64,000 nucleotides of DNA from Bradyrhizobium septentrionale (GTDB lineage: Bacteria; Pseudomonadota; Alphaproteobacteria; Rhizobiales; Xanthobacteraceae): NCBI RefSeq assembly GCF_011516645.4, contig NZ_CP088285.1, positions 2,560,501-2,624,500 of the forward strand. Reading direction: 5' to 3'. Under the pieces are notes generated by a model. That model saw nothing but the letters and a program-made list of their open reading frames with translations. It ran no database searches and had not been told where the DNA came from. Below are positions 17,398 through 25,315 of the stretch, piece by piece (position 1 is the stretch's first letter; each line of letters begins with the position of its first letter). Position numbers and translations under genes: made by a program.

Positions 17398-17448
17398 CCA
17401 GGTTGCCATGCCATCATCTGCGTCGAGACGATGACGCGATGACGTTCG

Positions 17449-17748
17449 CTATCGGTAGCCTGTCCGACGCTGGCGCTCCCTTTTCAATATCAGCGGTTGC
17501 GACGGCTCGCGATGGTGGCGCGGTACGAGCGCTGGCTGCCGCTTGCTGACGCTGGCGTGCCGTCCGTGCTGCTCTCCTGATTTCAGGAGAGCGCGGTGCT
17601 GACGCTGCCGCCGTCGTGCGAGCCCCCATCCTTGGCGGACTTGAATGACCGAATTGTTCAGCTGCTGGAGCGGGACATACGGCATACTCTGTGCGGAGGA
17701 AACAACGCACAGCGCGAGCGCAAACACGGTGGGTCTGACCATTTGCAT
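17449..17748 (-). CDS. Candidate small secreted protein (possibly degraded)
   Basis: A 99-residue frame with a good signal peptide (MQMVRPTVFALALCVVSSAQS). The next stretch, PLQQLNNSVIQVRQGWG, resembles the start of rhizobial small exported proteins with a VRQGCG motif. After that the sequence becomes arginine- and glutamine-rich without the expected cysteines, so the 3' half may have been frameshifted. No ribosome binding site is evident. Treat as doubtful; it may be a pseudogene. Confidence 0.35.
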   Translation of the reverse strand: MQMVRPTVFALALCVVSSAQSMPYVPLQQLNNSVIQVRQGWGLARRRQRQHRALLKSGEQHGRHASVSKRQPALVPRHHREPSQPLILKRERQRRTGYR

Positions 17749-17825
17749 CGTCTATGTCACGGAAAGCTCTGCCGATGACTTCACCATCGGCTTCGAGCAT
17801 CTATAGGCCAGCGGCGTCGCGCCGC

Positions 17826-18167
17826 TCAGTAGTTCGGGCAAACCCAGTTGCCGTAGGCGTCGTAGCCACAGCCGCTGCGGTAGTAGGCCCCTGTCGCAGC
17901 TGCGCCGACTGCAGCCGCGCCCACTGCCGCTGCACCGACACCGTAGCCGCGATAGCCGTAGCGCCCGCCGCGCACAGCGACAGCGCCACCCCGATATCCA
18001 CGAGCAGCGACAGCGCCGCCCCGTGGTCCTCGAACCGCGACAGCGCCGCCGCCGTGGTAGCCTCCAGCACGCATACCGCCGCCACGTCGGGCGAACGCGT
18101 CGTCGGGAGTGAAAGTGACCAGCAGCATGGCTGCGGCTGCCGAAGCGATGAGAACTCGACGGAACAT
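17826..18167 (-). CDS. Small glycine/alanine-rich secreted protein
   Basis: A 113-residue protein with an N-terminal signal peptide (FRRVLIASAAAAMLLVTFTP, cleavage near AFA). It has an internal repeat of the form RGGAVAxRG, present about three times between residues 38 and 68, and an AAAVGAAAVGAAATGAYY segment. The C-terminus is CGYDAYGNWVCPNY with two cysteines. The ATG at 18167 follows an AAGGAG site 7 bp upstream. Such proteins are common in Bradyrhizobium and probably reach the periplasm or cell surface; the function is unknown. A perfect FNR/FixK-type box lies about 95 bp upstream, hinting at low-oxygen control. Confidence 0.7.
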   Translation of the reverse strand: MFRRVLIASAAAAMLLVTFTPDDAFARRGGGMRAGGYHGGGAVAVRGPRGGAVAARGYRGGAVAVRGGRYGYRGYGVGAAAVGAAAVGAAATGAYYRSGCGYDAYGNWVCPNY

Positions 18168-18260
18168 TGGCGCACTCCTTCTTCGAGAGGAAAGCCGCGG
18201 ACACCCGCACATAGCGAACCGCGGGTTGTCCGAAGCGTCGCGCGCGGGAGCTTCGCGCTT

Positions 18261-18274
18261 TTGATCTAGATCAA
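18261..18274. promoter_or_regulatory. FNR/FixK-type box, perfect palindrome
   Basis: TTGATCTAGATCAA matches both the FNR consensus TTGAT-N4-ATCAA and the rhizobial FixK2 consensus TTG(A/C)-N6-(T/G)CAA exactly. It sits between two divergent genes, 93 bp before the glycine-rich protein start (18167) and 114 bp before the small protein start at 18389. Position would allow activation of either. Confidence 0.65.
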
Positions 18275-18388
18275 ACCTCCAATTCATCGACGTGCTCCAT
18301 CACTGTTGCAGTGACAGTTGTAAACACGGGTTACCCGCTTGAAGGGCTGTCAGCTGGTAGGCACCCTATCAAGTTAAGGATGTCGCTG

Positions 18389-18619
18389 ATGAAAGCGCAG
18401 GAACCACGGCCTGACATTTCCACGGCTTTGACGGTGACACAGTTTTGCCAAATGTTCGACATCGAGCCAGAGCTGTATGCCGCGCTAAAGCGAACCGGCC
18501 AAGGTCCGCGCGAGGTCCGCACCGGACACTGCATCGTGATCCCGTCGGAATATGCCGCGCAGTGGCTCGTCAAGGCCGAGCCGCTGCGGGTGTTCGCGCA
18601 GCGCTATCTCTGCGGATGA
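18389..18619 (+). CDS. Small putative DNA-binding protein
   Basis: A 76-residue protein. ALTVTQFCQMFDIEPELYAAL resembles the first helices of AlpA/excisionase or MerR-type winged helices, and the sequence ends with LKAEPLRVFAQRYLCG-like basic/aromatic residues. The ATG at 18389 has AAGGA 8 bp upstream; longer in-frame starts exist at 18311 and 18380. No specific family is recognised, so DNA binding is inference. It is divergent from the glycine-rich protein gene across the FixK-type box. Confidence 0.5.
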   Translation: MKAQEPRPDISTALTVTQFCQMFDIEPELYAALKRTGQGPREVRTGHCIVIPSEYAAQWLVKAEPLRVFAQRYLCG

Positions 18620-18806
18620 TCAACATTGCGCGTTTGGTCGAGCGCCTGCCTGCGCCTTGGCTTATTCAATTCATCCTTGCGCGTGTTGATGTCGAGCGGT
18701 CGATGAGCAGGATTGACCGGCCCGGCGCCTCTGTTGTGTCCGCCACGCTATCCACCGCAATCCGTAGCGGCTTGCCTGTCTCGCGTGGCCCAGCGATCCT
18801 CTCGCC

Positions 18807-19073
18807 ATGGGCACCAAGTCACGCGAGGCGATTTACGACGGATCGGTCCGGGCGGCGGCAGAGCGGGCACGCAAGGAAGCCGACCGGCTCGCCTGCGAGG
18901 CGTGGGACAAGCGCGTGCTCGGATTTCAGGCTTCGGCGCAAGGCCTGCCGGGAGACCAAGGTCGGGACCGTCACGCAGGCGCTCTAGGCAAAGATGAAAA
19001 ACTGGACAGTGATCGGCATCAAGAACGACTGGAAGAAGATTTTCTCGTTCGAGTAGAGGAGCAGAACAGATGA
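18807..19073 (+). CDS. Hypothetical small charged protein
   Basis: An 88-residue frame, highly charged (AAAERARKEADRLACEAWDK, then many Asp/Arg). It has no recognisable domain and no ribosome binding site, and it overlaps the start of the next gene by 4 bp. The first 40 residues look protein-like and helical; the rest may be out of frame. A separate 20-codon frame (MKNWTVIGIKNDWKKIFSFE, 18994-19056) lies inside it in another phase, just before the DUF1269 gene. Either, both or neither may be expressed. Confidence 0.3.
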   Translation: MGTKSREAIYDGSVRAAAERARKEADRLACEAWDKRVLGFQASAQGLPGDQGRDRHAGALGKDEKLDSDRHQERLEEDFLVRVEEQNR

Positions 19074-19597
19074 GTGACCTTGTCGTAATTGCATTTCCAA
19101 CCGAGGCGAAGGCGGAGGAAGTTCGTCAAAAATTGCTGGCCATGCAGAAGGAGTATTTGATCGAACTCGGCGATGCCGTGATCGCGGTGAAAGACAGCAA
19201 AGGAAACATTAAACTAAATCAACTGATCAATACCACGGCTGCTGGTGCGGCTACTGGCGCCTTTTGGGGCACGCTGATTGGCCTGATCTTTTTGATGCCG
19301 CTTGCTGGTGCTGCCCTTGGCGCCGCGTCCGGCACGCTCAGCGGATATTTAACGGATGTCGGCATCAACGACAAATGGATGAAAGAGACTGCTGCCGCCG
19401 TTCAACCCGGAACCGCAGCGCTCTTCGTACTGGTGCGCAAAGTCACGGCGGACAAGGTTCTTGAGAGGCTCAAAGGAGAAGGTGGCACGGTGCTAAAGAC
19501 TTCTCTCGACCACACTAAGGAAGCCGCCTTGCAAGCGGCTCTGGCGGAGGTCAAAGCGGCGGTACCGGCTGCGCCTCCTGATTTGCCGGGCGTTTGA
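19070..19597 (+). CDS. DUF1269 domain-containing membrane protein
   Basis: A 175-residue protein. It begins SDLVVIAFPTEAKAEEVRQKL, has a central glycine/alanine-rich hydrophobic hairpin (TTAAGAATGAFWGTLIGLIFLMPLAGAALGAASG, about residues 55-88) and ends with a charged helix (LDHTKEAALQAALAEVKAA). This is the full DUF1269 layout: two short membrane segments between soluble ends. These proteins are found in stress-related loci of many bacteria, but no biochemical function is established. GAGGAGCAG upstream of the ATG is a good ribosome site. Confidence 0.88.
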   Translation: MSDLVVIAFPTEAKAEEVRQKLLAMQKEYLIELGDAVIAVKDSKGNIKLNQLINTTAAGAATGAFWGTLIGLIFLMPLAGAALGAASGTLSGYLTDVGINDKWMKETAAAVQPGTAALFVLVRKVTADKVLERLKGEGGTVLKTSLDHTKEAALQAALAEVKAAVPAAPPDLPGV

Positions 19598-19672
19598 AAC
19601 GATTACGACGCCTCCCGACGACCGCTGCTCGTCCAAATAGAGGAGTCTGCTCAATACCTTGCCTGGTTTGAG

Positions 19673-19762
19673 TGGCGGAGAGGGAGGGATTCGAACCCCC
19701 GATAGGCTTGCACCTATGCCGCATTTCGAGTGCGGTGCATTCAACCACTCTGCCACCTCTCC
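19673..19762 (-). tRNA. tRNA-Ser (anticodon CGA)
   Basis: The minus strand reads GGAGAGGTGGCAGAGTGGTT, a type II tRNA with a long variable arm, ending GGTTCGAATCCCTCCCTCTCC plus an encoded CCA. The acceptor stem GGAGAGG pairs with CCTCTCC. The anticodon loop CTCGAAA gives anticodon CGA (at 19726-19728), which reads UCG serine codons. All 90 positions including CCA are present. Confidence 0.97.
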
Positions 19763-19976
19763 GATGGCCCGGGTGATTTGCGCCACCCGCGGTCGGGGCG
19801 TGTTCTAGGCGAGGATGGCGGGCCAGACAAGGCGCTGCAACAATATTTCCGTCAGCCGTGCCTCGCCCCATCGAAGCACCGGGGGTGATGCAAGAAAGCG
19901 CGCGGAAACAAAGCGCTAGCGGGACGGTTCTGGTTCGGTCGGCGCGCCGGCCAACCAGAAGGAGCAGGAGCGGACC

Positions 19977-20840
19977 ATGGAGCATGTGACGATTCGGGCC
20001 AATGGCGCGGCGTTCCGCGTCGCGCGGACCGGGAGCGGCAAGCCGCTGCTGCTGTTGCACGGCTGGCCGGAATTCTGGCTGACCTGGAAGCCGGTGATGG
20101 CGCGCCTCGCCGACCGCTACACCCTGATCGCGCCCGACCTGCGCGGCTTCGGCGACAGCGACAAGCCCACCGGCCCCTACGGGCCCGATCAGCATACCGA
20201 CGACATGCTGGCGCTGCTCGACGCGCTCGGCATCGACAAGGCCGGCGTGGTCGGTCACGACGTCGGCGGCGCGGTGATGCAGCCGCTCGCCCGCAAGGCG
20301 CCCGAGCGCATCGCCGGCCTGTTTTTCTTCGATTTCGTCTATCCCGGCATCGGCCCGCGGATGGCGGCGCCCGACCGGCTGAACCACATCTGGTACCAGT
20401 CGTTCCACCAGATGGAGATGGCGCCCGCGCTGGTCGGCGCCAGCCGCGACAATTGCCGCATCTATATCAGCCATTTCCTGCACAATTGGGCACACCGCAA
20501 GGCTGCGTTCGACGACGTGATCGAAGACTTCGCCGACAATTTCTTCAAGCCCGGCAATCTCGCCGGCGGCTTTGCGCATTATCGCGCTTCTCATGCGGGG
20601 CGCGTGAAGATGATGCAGGGTGAAGCCCCCGCGCTGCCGCCGATCAGCGTGCCGACCTGCATCCGCTGGGCCGAGCACGATCCGCTGTTTCCCTATGCCT
20701 GGACCGACCGGCTCGGCGAGACCTTCACCAATCTGGACCTGAAGATGTTTCCCGATGTCGGGCATTTCCCGCATCGCGAGGACCCCGACCGCGCGGCCGC
20801 CGAGATCGCCGGCTTTTTCGAGCGGATCAATTGGAGGTAG
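19977..20840 (+). CDS. Alpha/beta hydrolase (epoxide hydrolase / haloacetate dehalogenase type)
   Basis: A 287-residue alpha/beta hydrolase. The oxyanion segment is LLLLHGWPEFWLTW, the nucleophile elbow GHDVGG places an Asp (about residue 98) rather than Ser, and the catalytic His is in DVGHFPHREDPD near residue 262. An Asp nucleophile with HGWPEFW is typical of soluble epoxide hydrolases and fluoroacetate/haloalkane dehalogenases. Two GGAG elements precede the ATG. The gene appears monocistronic, with an inverted repeat just after its stop. The substrate is unknown. Confidence 0.87.
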   Translation: MEHVTIRANGAAFRVARTGSGKPLLLLHGWPEFWLTWKPVMARLADRYTLIAPDLRGFGDSDKPTGPYGPDQHTDDMLALLDALGIDKAGVVGHDVGGAVMQPLARKAPERIAGLFFFDFVYPGIGPRMAAPDRLNHIWYQSFHQMEMAPALVGASRDNCRIYISHFLHNWAHRKAAFDDVIEDFADNFFKPGNLAGGFAHYRASHAGRVKMMQGEAPALPPISVPTCIRWAEHDPLFPYAWTDRLGETFTNLDLKMFPDVGHFPHREDPDRAAAEIAGFFERINWR

Positions 20841-20848
20841 AAAGTGGT

Positions 20849-20883
20849 GGGACCGCCAGGACGCGACAAAAACTGGCGGTCCC
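20849..20883 (+). terminator. Inverted repeat after the alpha/beta hydrolase gene
   Basis: GGGACCGCCAG and CTGGCGGTCCC form a perfect 11-bp stem around a 13-nt loop, 8 bp after the stop codon. There is no T-tract, so it may stabilise the message 3' end or need Rho rather than act as an intrinsic terminator. Confidence 0.5.
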
Positions 20884-21055
20884 GTGCCGCTTCTCAAAAA
20901 TGCTGGCCGGGAAGTGCGGCTTCGCCGGTCGGCGGGAGCGACACGGGTCACGGTAGCGGCCGACGCCGAAACGGCAACGCGAACCCGATCTTAACCTAAC
21001 CGATCAACCTTACCGCGCGATCGGCTGACACAAGCGAGCTTCAAGCGTCCGAGGC

Positions 21056-22213
21056 TCAGGCGTCGGCCTTTTTGGCTTTCTTGGCCTTCTTCTCGCTCTT
21101 GTCGCCCTCGTCGTCCTTGTCCTTCTTCTCGGCTTTCTTGTCGTCCTTGCCGTTGTCTTTCTTGCGATTGGTGTAGCGGGCGTTGCCGAGCCCGGTTCCG
21201 ATCGTCAACACGCCCCAGCGCGCGACATCCTGTATGAACGGGACCTCGGCCAGCCCCTGCGCCACGCCGTCATTATGCATCACGATCGCGGTGTCATGAT
21301 CGCCGATCTGCGGGATCGCCTCGACCAGGCTCGCCGGCAGGTTGAATTTGCTGCTCTCCCAATTGCCCGGCAGATTCTGCGCGCCCTTCTCGATCGAGCC
21401 GTCCTCCTTGATGACGCCGGGACAGGAGATGCCGATGAATGGCGCGAGCTTGAGATTCGCCTTCTCGGCCTCGGCGATCAGATCCTTCAGCATCTTCACC
21501 AGCCGCTTCACCGCGCCTTCGCGCGTCGGCTCGTCGTCGGCGTGGCGCCACAGCTCCGATTTCCAGACCGTTGCCTTGGAGAGATCCGGCTCCTTCTTCC
21601 AGCGCGTCTCGACGACGCCGCAGCGGATATTGGTGCCGCCGATATCGACCGCGAGCACGCCGTCATGGGCCTCGAAGATCCACGATGGTGCCAGATGCAG
21701 CGTGCCGATCAGGCCGGCGTCATCGGGGTGAAAGCGGATCGGCACCAGATCGACCTTGAGACCCTCCGACTTCAGGATGATGTCGGTGCGCGCGATCGCG
21801 AGCTCGCCGAGCCTGGAGTCGCGAAAGCCGCCGCCGACCACGATGCGCTCGGTCTTCGCCCAGGCCTTGGTGTTGAGGAAGCGCCGCGTCACATAGGCGA
21901 GTTCCTGCGCGAACTCCTCGATCGCGCTGTGCACGACCGCGGAGGCCTCGGTGTCGTCGCCGACCAGCAACTCATCGAGCTTCTTCTTGCTGATCTTGTC
22001 CGACGGCTCGTCGCCGAACGGATCTTCATCCGACTTGCGCAGTGGCTTGCGCCAGCGGTCCAGGATCTTGCGGAAAGCGCCCTTTGAGGCGCGATCGCCA
22101 AGGAAGCCCTCGTCGTCCTTCAATTCGATGTTGAAGCTGTCGATGTCGACAGATGGCAGCCGCGCGGCACCGTGGTGCGCGATGCCCGTGGTCAGTCCAG
22201 CGTCGTCAGCCAT
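21056..22213 (-). CDS. ROK-like sugar kinase fold protein with circularly permuted motif order
   Basis: A 385-residue protein related to ROK (repressor, ORF, kinase) ASKHA proteins, but in permuted order. Residues 1-175 look like the usual C-terminal half: FLGDRASKGAF (37-47), the adenosine motif IVVGGGFRDSRLGE (124-137) and DDAGLIGTLHLA (164-175). Residues 186-343 look like the usual N-terminal half: phosphate-1 LAVDIGGTNIRCGV, GISCPGVI (261-268), the catalytic-Asp region VMHNDGVAQGLAEV (311-324) and phosphate-2 TIGTGLG. The zinc-binding cysteines are not seen. The last 35 residues are lysine/aspartate-rich. It may phosphorylate a sugar; substrate and role are unknown. It stands alone. Confidence 0.75.
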   Translation of the reverse strand: MADDAGLTTGIAHHGAARLPSVDIDSFNIELKDDEGFLGDRASKGAFRKILDRWRKPLRKSDEDPFGDEPSDKISKKKLDELLVGDDTEASAVVHSAIEEFAQELAYVTRRFLNTKAWAKTERIVVGGGFRDSRLGELAIARTDIILKSEGLKVDLVPIRFHPDDAGLIGTLHLAPSWIFEAHDGVLAVDIGGTNIRCGVVETRWKKEPDLSKATVWKSELWRHADDEPTREGAVKRLVKMLKDLIAEAEKANLKLAPFIGISCPGVIKEDGSIEKGAQNLPGNWESSKFNLPASLVEAIPQIGDHDTAIVMHNDGVAQGLAEVPFIQDVARWGVLTIGTGLGNARYTNRKKDNGKDDKKAEKKDKDDEGDKSEKKAKKAKKADA

Positions 22214-22320
22214 TTAGCCCTTGCCTGCCCGCTTGAGGTTCCCAGCACTAACGACCGGGAACTCAAATGGTTGCTTCCCGCGCGGCGCTTTGGCCGGCGC
22301 GGGAGGCAATTCGCAAGGCG

Positions 22321-23124
22321 TCAGGCTGCCTTGACGCCGTAGCGCGCCGCAGGCGTGCTGCGGGACAGGTTCGGCATCAGCTTCTGACGGGCGGCCTCAT
22401 AGGCTTGCCAGTCGGCAACCTCGGGCAACGACGGCACGGTGATGACTTCGCCTTGATCGAGCCCGGCCAGCGCGGCATCGACCATGTCCTCCGCCTTCAT
22501 CACAATCTGGCTGGGCAGATGCTCGACCGGCGTGCCGGCCACGTCCCAGAACTCAGTCGCCGTGGCGCCCGGCAGCACCGCCTGGACCCGGATGTTCTTG
22601 TCCTTCAGCTCATGCTGCAGCGACTGGGTCAGCGCCAGCACAAAGGCCTTGCTGCCGCCGTAGACGCCGTTGAGCATTTCGGGCGCGACGCCGACGACCG
22701 AGGCGATGTTGACGATGGTGCCGCTGCCACGCGCGACCAATCCCGGCACCGCCGCATAGGTCAGGCGCATCAGCGCGTCGACATTGAGCGCGATCAGGTC
22801 GCTCATCTTGTCGACATCGGATGCGAGCAGCGGCGCGGTGGCACCGACGCCGGCGTTGTTCACCAGCACGCTGATGCCGGCATTGCTGCGCAGAATGGAT
22901 TCGATCCGTGCAACGTCACCGCGCTTGGCGAGGTCGGCGGCAACGATCTCGATCGATCGGCCTGTCTCCGCCGACAGACGCCTGGCGAGCCCATCGAGGC
23001 GCTCACGGTTGCGTGCGACGAGGATCAGATCGTAGCCACGCCGTGCGAGCCGGTCCGCATAGATGGCACCGATTCCGGACGACGCACCGGTAACGAGCGC
23101 CGTTCCCTTGGCTGACTTGGTCAT
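22321..23124 (-). CDS. SDR family NAD(P)-dependent oxidoreductase
   Basis: A 267-residue classical short-chain dehydrogenase. The cofactor motif TGASSGIG is at about residues 12-19, NNAGVG near 89, the catalytic Ser in NIASVVGV near 139, and the Tyr/Lys in YGGSKAF near 154-158. The ATG at 23124 has AGGAGA 5 bp upstream; the longer open frame upstream lacks similarity. It is divergent from a GlxA-type regulator gene, 124 bp away, which may control it. The substrate is unknown. Confidence 0.9.
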   Translation of the reverse strand: MTKSAKGTALVTGASSGIGAIYADRLARRGYDLILVARNRERLDGLARRLSAETGRSIEIVAADLAKRGDVARIESILRSNAGISVLVNNAGVGATAPLLASDVDKMSDLIALNVDALMRLTYAAVPGLVARGSGTIVNIASVVGVAPEMLNGVYGGSKAFVLALTQSLQHELKDKNIRVQAVLPGATATEFWDVAGTPVEHLPSQIVMKAEDMVDAALAGLDQGEVITVPSLPEVADWQAYEAARQKLMPNLSRSTPAARYGVKAA

Positions 23125-23248
23125 GTTGGTCTCCTGTTTGACCTGGACGGCCGGACTTGGCCGCTGCTCAGGTTCTACAGGCCCCCTTGCATGTCTCAAA
23201 TGTCATATATACACCTTTTTAGGACACAGATTCCCGTCGGAGGGTTCT

Positions 23249-24199
23249 ATGCAGGAGATCGGCTTCGTCGTCTTCCCGGAGTTTCAGGTGATGGGGTTTG
23301 CCGCCATCACCGCCTTCGAGGTTGCCAATTTGATCGCAGGCGAACGCTTCTATGAGGTCACGCTGCTGTCGGAGCACGGTGGCCCGGTGCGATCCTCTGC
23401 CGGCTTCAATGTCGAAACGGAAGCCTTTGGCGATCGCAGCTTCGACACGCTGTTCATTGGCGCCGGCCATGAGCTTCATCCGGCGTCGCCAAAATTGACC
23501 GACTACATTCGCCACGCCATGACGGCATCGCAGCGCATCGCCGCGCCTTGCATCGGCGCTTTTTCACTGGCTGAGGCAGGCCTGCTCGATGGCCGGCGCG
23601 TTTCCACGCACTGGCAATTTGCCGCAGAATTGCAGGCACGATTTCCCAGGCTCAAGGTCGACTAGGACCGCATCTACATCGTCGACGGGCCGATCTGGAC
23701 CTCGGCCGGCATGACCGCGACGATCGACCTGGCGCTGGCGATGGTCGAGCATGATCTCGGCATCGAGGTCGCGCGCTCGGTGGCGCGCAAGCTTGTCGTC
23801 TATCACCGCCGCACCGGCGGCCAGTCGCAGTTTTCAGCGCTGCTCGAGCTCGAGCCGAAATCCGACCGCATCCAGAACGCGCTGAACTATGCCAAGGCTC
23901 ACCTGCGCAACGAACTCTCGGTGGAGGAGCTCGCCGAGATCGCACGGCTCAGCCCGCGCCAGTTCAGCCGCGCGTTCCGCGCCGAGACCGGGCAGTCGCC
24001 CGCCAAGGCGATCGAGCAGCTCCGGGTCGAGGCTGCCCGAGAATTGATCGGCGACGGCCGCCATTCGATGGACGAAATCGCCGGCGAAACCGGCTTTGCC
24101 GACCGCGAACGGATGCGGCGGGCGTTCCTGCGGGTGCTGGGCCAGCCGCCGCAGACCATCCGCCGGCACGCCAGGGCCGCCGCCCAGACCGCGGCTTGA
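23249..24199 (+). pseudogene. GlxA-type AraC family regulator interrupted by one in-frame TAG
   Basis: The first 138 codons from the ATG at 23249 encode a DJ-1/PfpI-like amidase-fold domain (IGFVVFPEFQVMGFAAITAFE; APCIGAFSLAEAGLLDG). A TAG at 23663-23665 follows, and the same frame continues at once with DRIYIVDGPIWTSAGMTATIDLALAM, then an AraC-type double helix-turn-helix (LSVEELAEIARLSPRQFSRAF; MDEIAGETGFADRERMRRAF), to a normal stop at 24199. Together this is a full-length GlxA-type regulator (316 residues) broken only by one codon; GAG to TAG would explain it. It may be a recent pseudogene, two separate polypeptides (an ATG at 23711 follows), a readthrough case or a sequencing error. It is divergent from an SDR gene. 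Confidence 0.75.
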
Positions 24200-24263
24200 G
24201 GCCAATCTGGGCCAAAATCACGCCAAACCCTTCATTTTTGGCCGGTTTTTGCCCCGCTTTACC

Positions 24264-24291
24264 TTGACTCTCGGTCGTATGCGGCTATAAG
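24264..24291 (+). promoter_or_regulatory. Probable sigma-70 promoter of rplU-rpmA
   Basis: TTGACT (24264-24269) and TATAAG (24286-24291) are separated by 16 bp, close to the alphaproteobacterial housekeeping consensus. The leader of about 160 bp that follows contains the inverted repeat GGCGCG/CGCGCC, which could take part in ribosomal-protein feedback control. Confidence 0.6.
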
Positions 24292-24454
24292 TCCGCGCAT
24301 CCGGCGCGGGGATTTTCTCGCGCCGATCGTTTTTGTGCGATCCAGTTTGGGAATTCATTCCCTTCGCGCGAAACACATAACCCATAGCGACTGAACAAAA
24401 AGCCGACCCGGGCTAACCGTCCGAGGCCGGAACCGAACACGAAGGAATCAAACG

Positions 24455-24925
24455 ATGTTCGCAGTCATCAAAACCGGCGGCCGGCAGTACCGTGTCGTTC
24501 CGAATGATGTACTCGAGATTGGCAAGATCGCCGGCGATGTCGGCACGATCGTGCAGCTAGGCGAAGTTCTGGTGCTCGGCGGTGACACGCCGGTGCTGGG
24601 AACGCCCACCGTGGCAGGCGCCACCGTTGCGGCCGAAGTGCTGCAGCACAAGCGCGGCGCCAAGGTGATCGCGTTCAAGAAGCGTCGCCGCAAGAATTCA
24701 CGCCGCAAGCGCGGCTATCGCGACGAGCTCACGGTGCTTCGCATCACCGAGATCCTCGCCGATAACGCCCAGCCGACCGTCGGCCCGCGGCCGAAGAAGG
24801 AAAAGGTCGCAGCGCCCGCCGATGATGGCGAGGACGCAGCACCGAAGGCGGCCAAGAAGAAGGCGCCCGCAAAGGCGCCGGCCGCAAAGAAGGCTCCGGC
24901 CAAGAAGGCCGCGGCCAAGAGCTAA
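24455..24925 (+). CDS. rplU: 50S ribosomal protein L21 (bL21)
   Basis: A 156-residue ribosomal protein that binds 23S rRNA. The core begins MFAVIKTGGRQYRVVPNDVLEIGKI and contains KVIAFKKRRRKNSRRKRGYRDELTVLRI, the RNA-binding loop. The core is about 103 residues; beyond it is a tail of about 50 residues rich in Lys, Ala and Pro (repeats of KKAPAKAPAAKKAPAKKAAAK type), longer than in E. coli and common in rhizobia. The start follows a GAAGGAA site. rpmA follows 102 bp downstream, the normal order. Confidence 0.98.
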   Translation: MFAVIKTGGRQYRVVPNDVLEIGKIAGDVGTIVQLGEVLVLGGDTPVLGTPTVAGATVAAEVLQHKRGAKVIAFKKRRRKNSRRKRGYRDELTVLRITEILADNAQPTVGPRPKKEKVAAPADDGEDAAPKAAKKKAPAKAPAAKKAPAKKAAAKS

Positions 24926-25027
24926 CAAGAAGTGATCGTCGCGCTTTCAGATTTGAAGCGTGACAAAACGTGAAATGATTCCGTCAAGGAATTGATCTAG
25001 AGATCAAAGCGAAGTCGGAGACGAGCT

Positions 25028-25297
25028 ATGGCTCATAAAAAAGCAGGCGGTTCATCGCGTAACGGACGTGATTCCAAGGGCAAGCGCCTTGGCGTCAAGG
25101 CGTTCGGTGGCGAGCGCGTGATCCCCGGAAACATCATCGCGCGTCAGCGCGGCACCACCTGGCATCCTGGCCTTAATGTCGGCATGGGCACCGACCATAC
25201 TCTCTTCGCCAAGATCGAGGGTCATGTCGAGTTCCGTGCCAAAGCCAACGGCCGCACATTCGTATCGGTTATTCCGATGGCGGAGGCGGCCGAGTAG
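25028..25297 (+). CDS. rpmA: 50S ribosomal protein L27 (bL27)
   Basis: An 89-residue protein near the peptidyl transferase centre. It begins [20 protein letters not shown], the invariant L27 N-terminus, and contains [21 protein letters not shown]. No N-terminal leader needs removal. A 16-bp palindrome (24992-25007) and a GGAGACGAG site precede the ATG. Two hairpins follow the stop, the second with a T-run, so the rplU-rpmA unit probably ends here. Confidence 0.98.
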   Translation: MAHKKAGGSSRNGRDSKGKRLGVKAFGGERVIPGNIIARQRGTTWHPGLNVGMGTDHTLFAKIEGHVEFRAKANGRTFVSVIPMAEAAE

Positions 25298-25315
25298 ACG
25301 GTGGACACACATGAG

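Noticed and set aside
24992..25007. Palindrome TTGATCTAGAGATCAA before rpmA considered as a FixK/FNR box
   Set aside because: The half-sites are six bases apart instead of four, so the spacing is wrong for FNR-type proteins, and oxygen control of a ribosomal protein gene is unlikely. It may still be a structural element of the leader.
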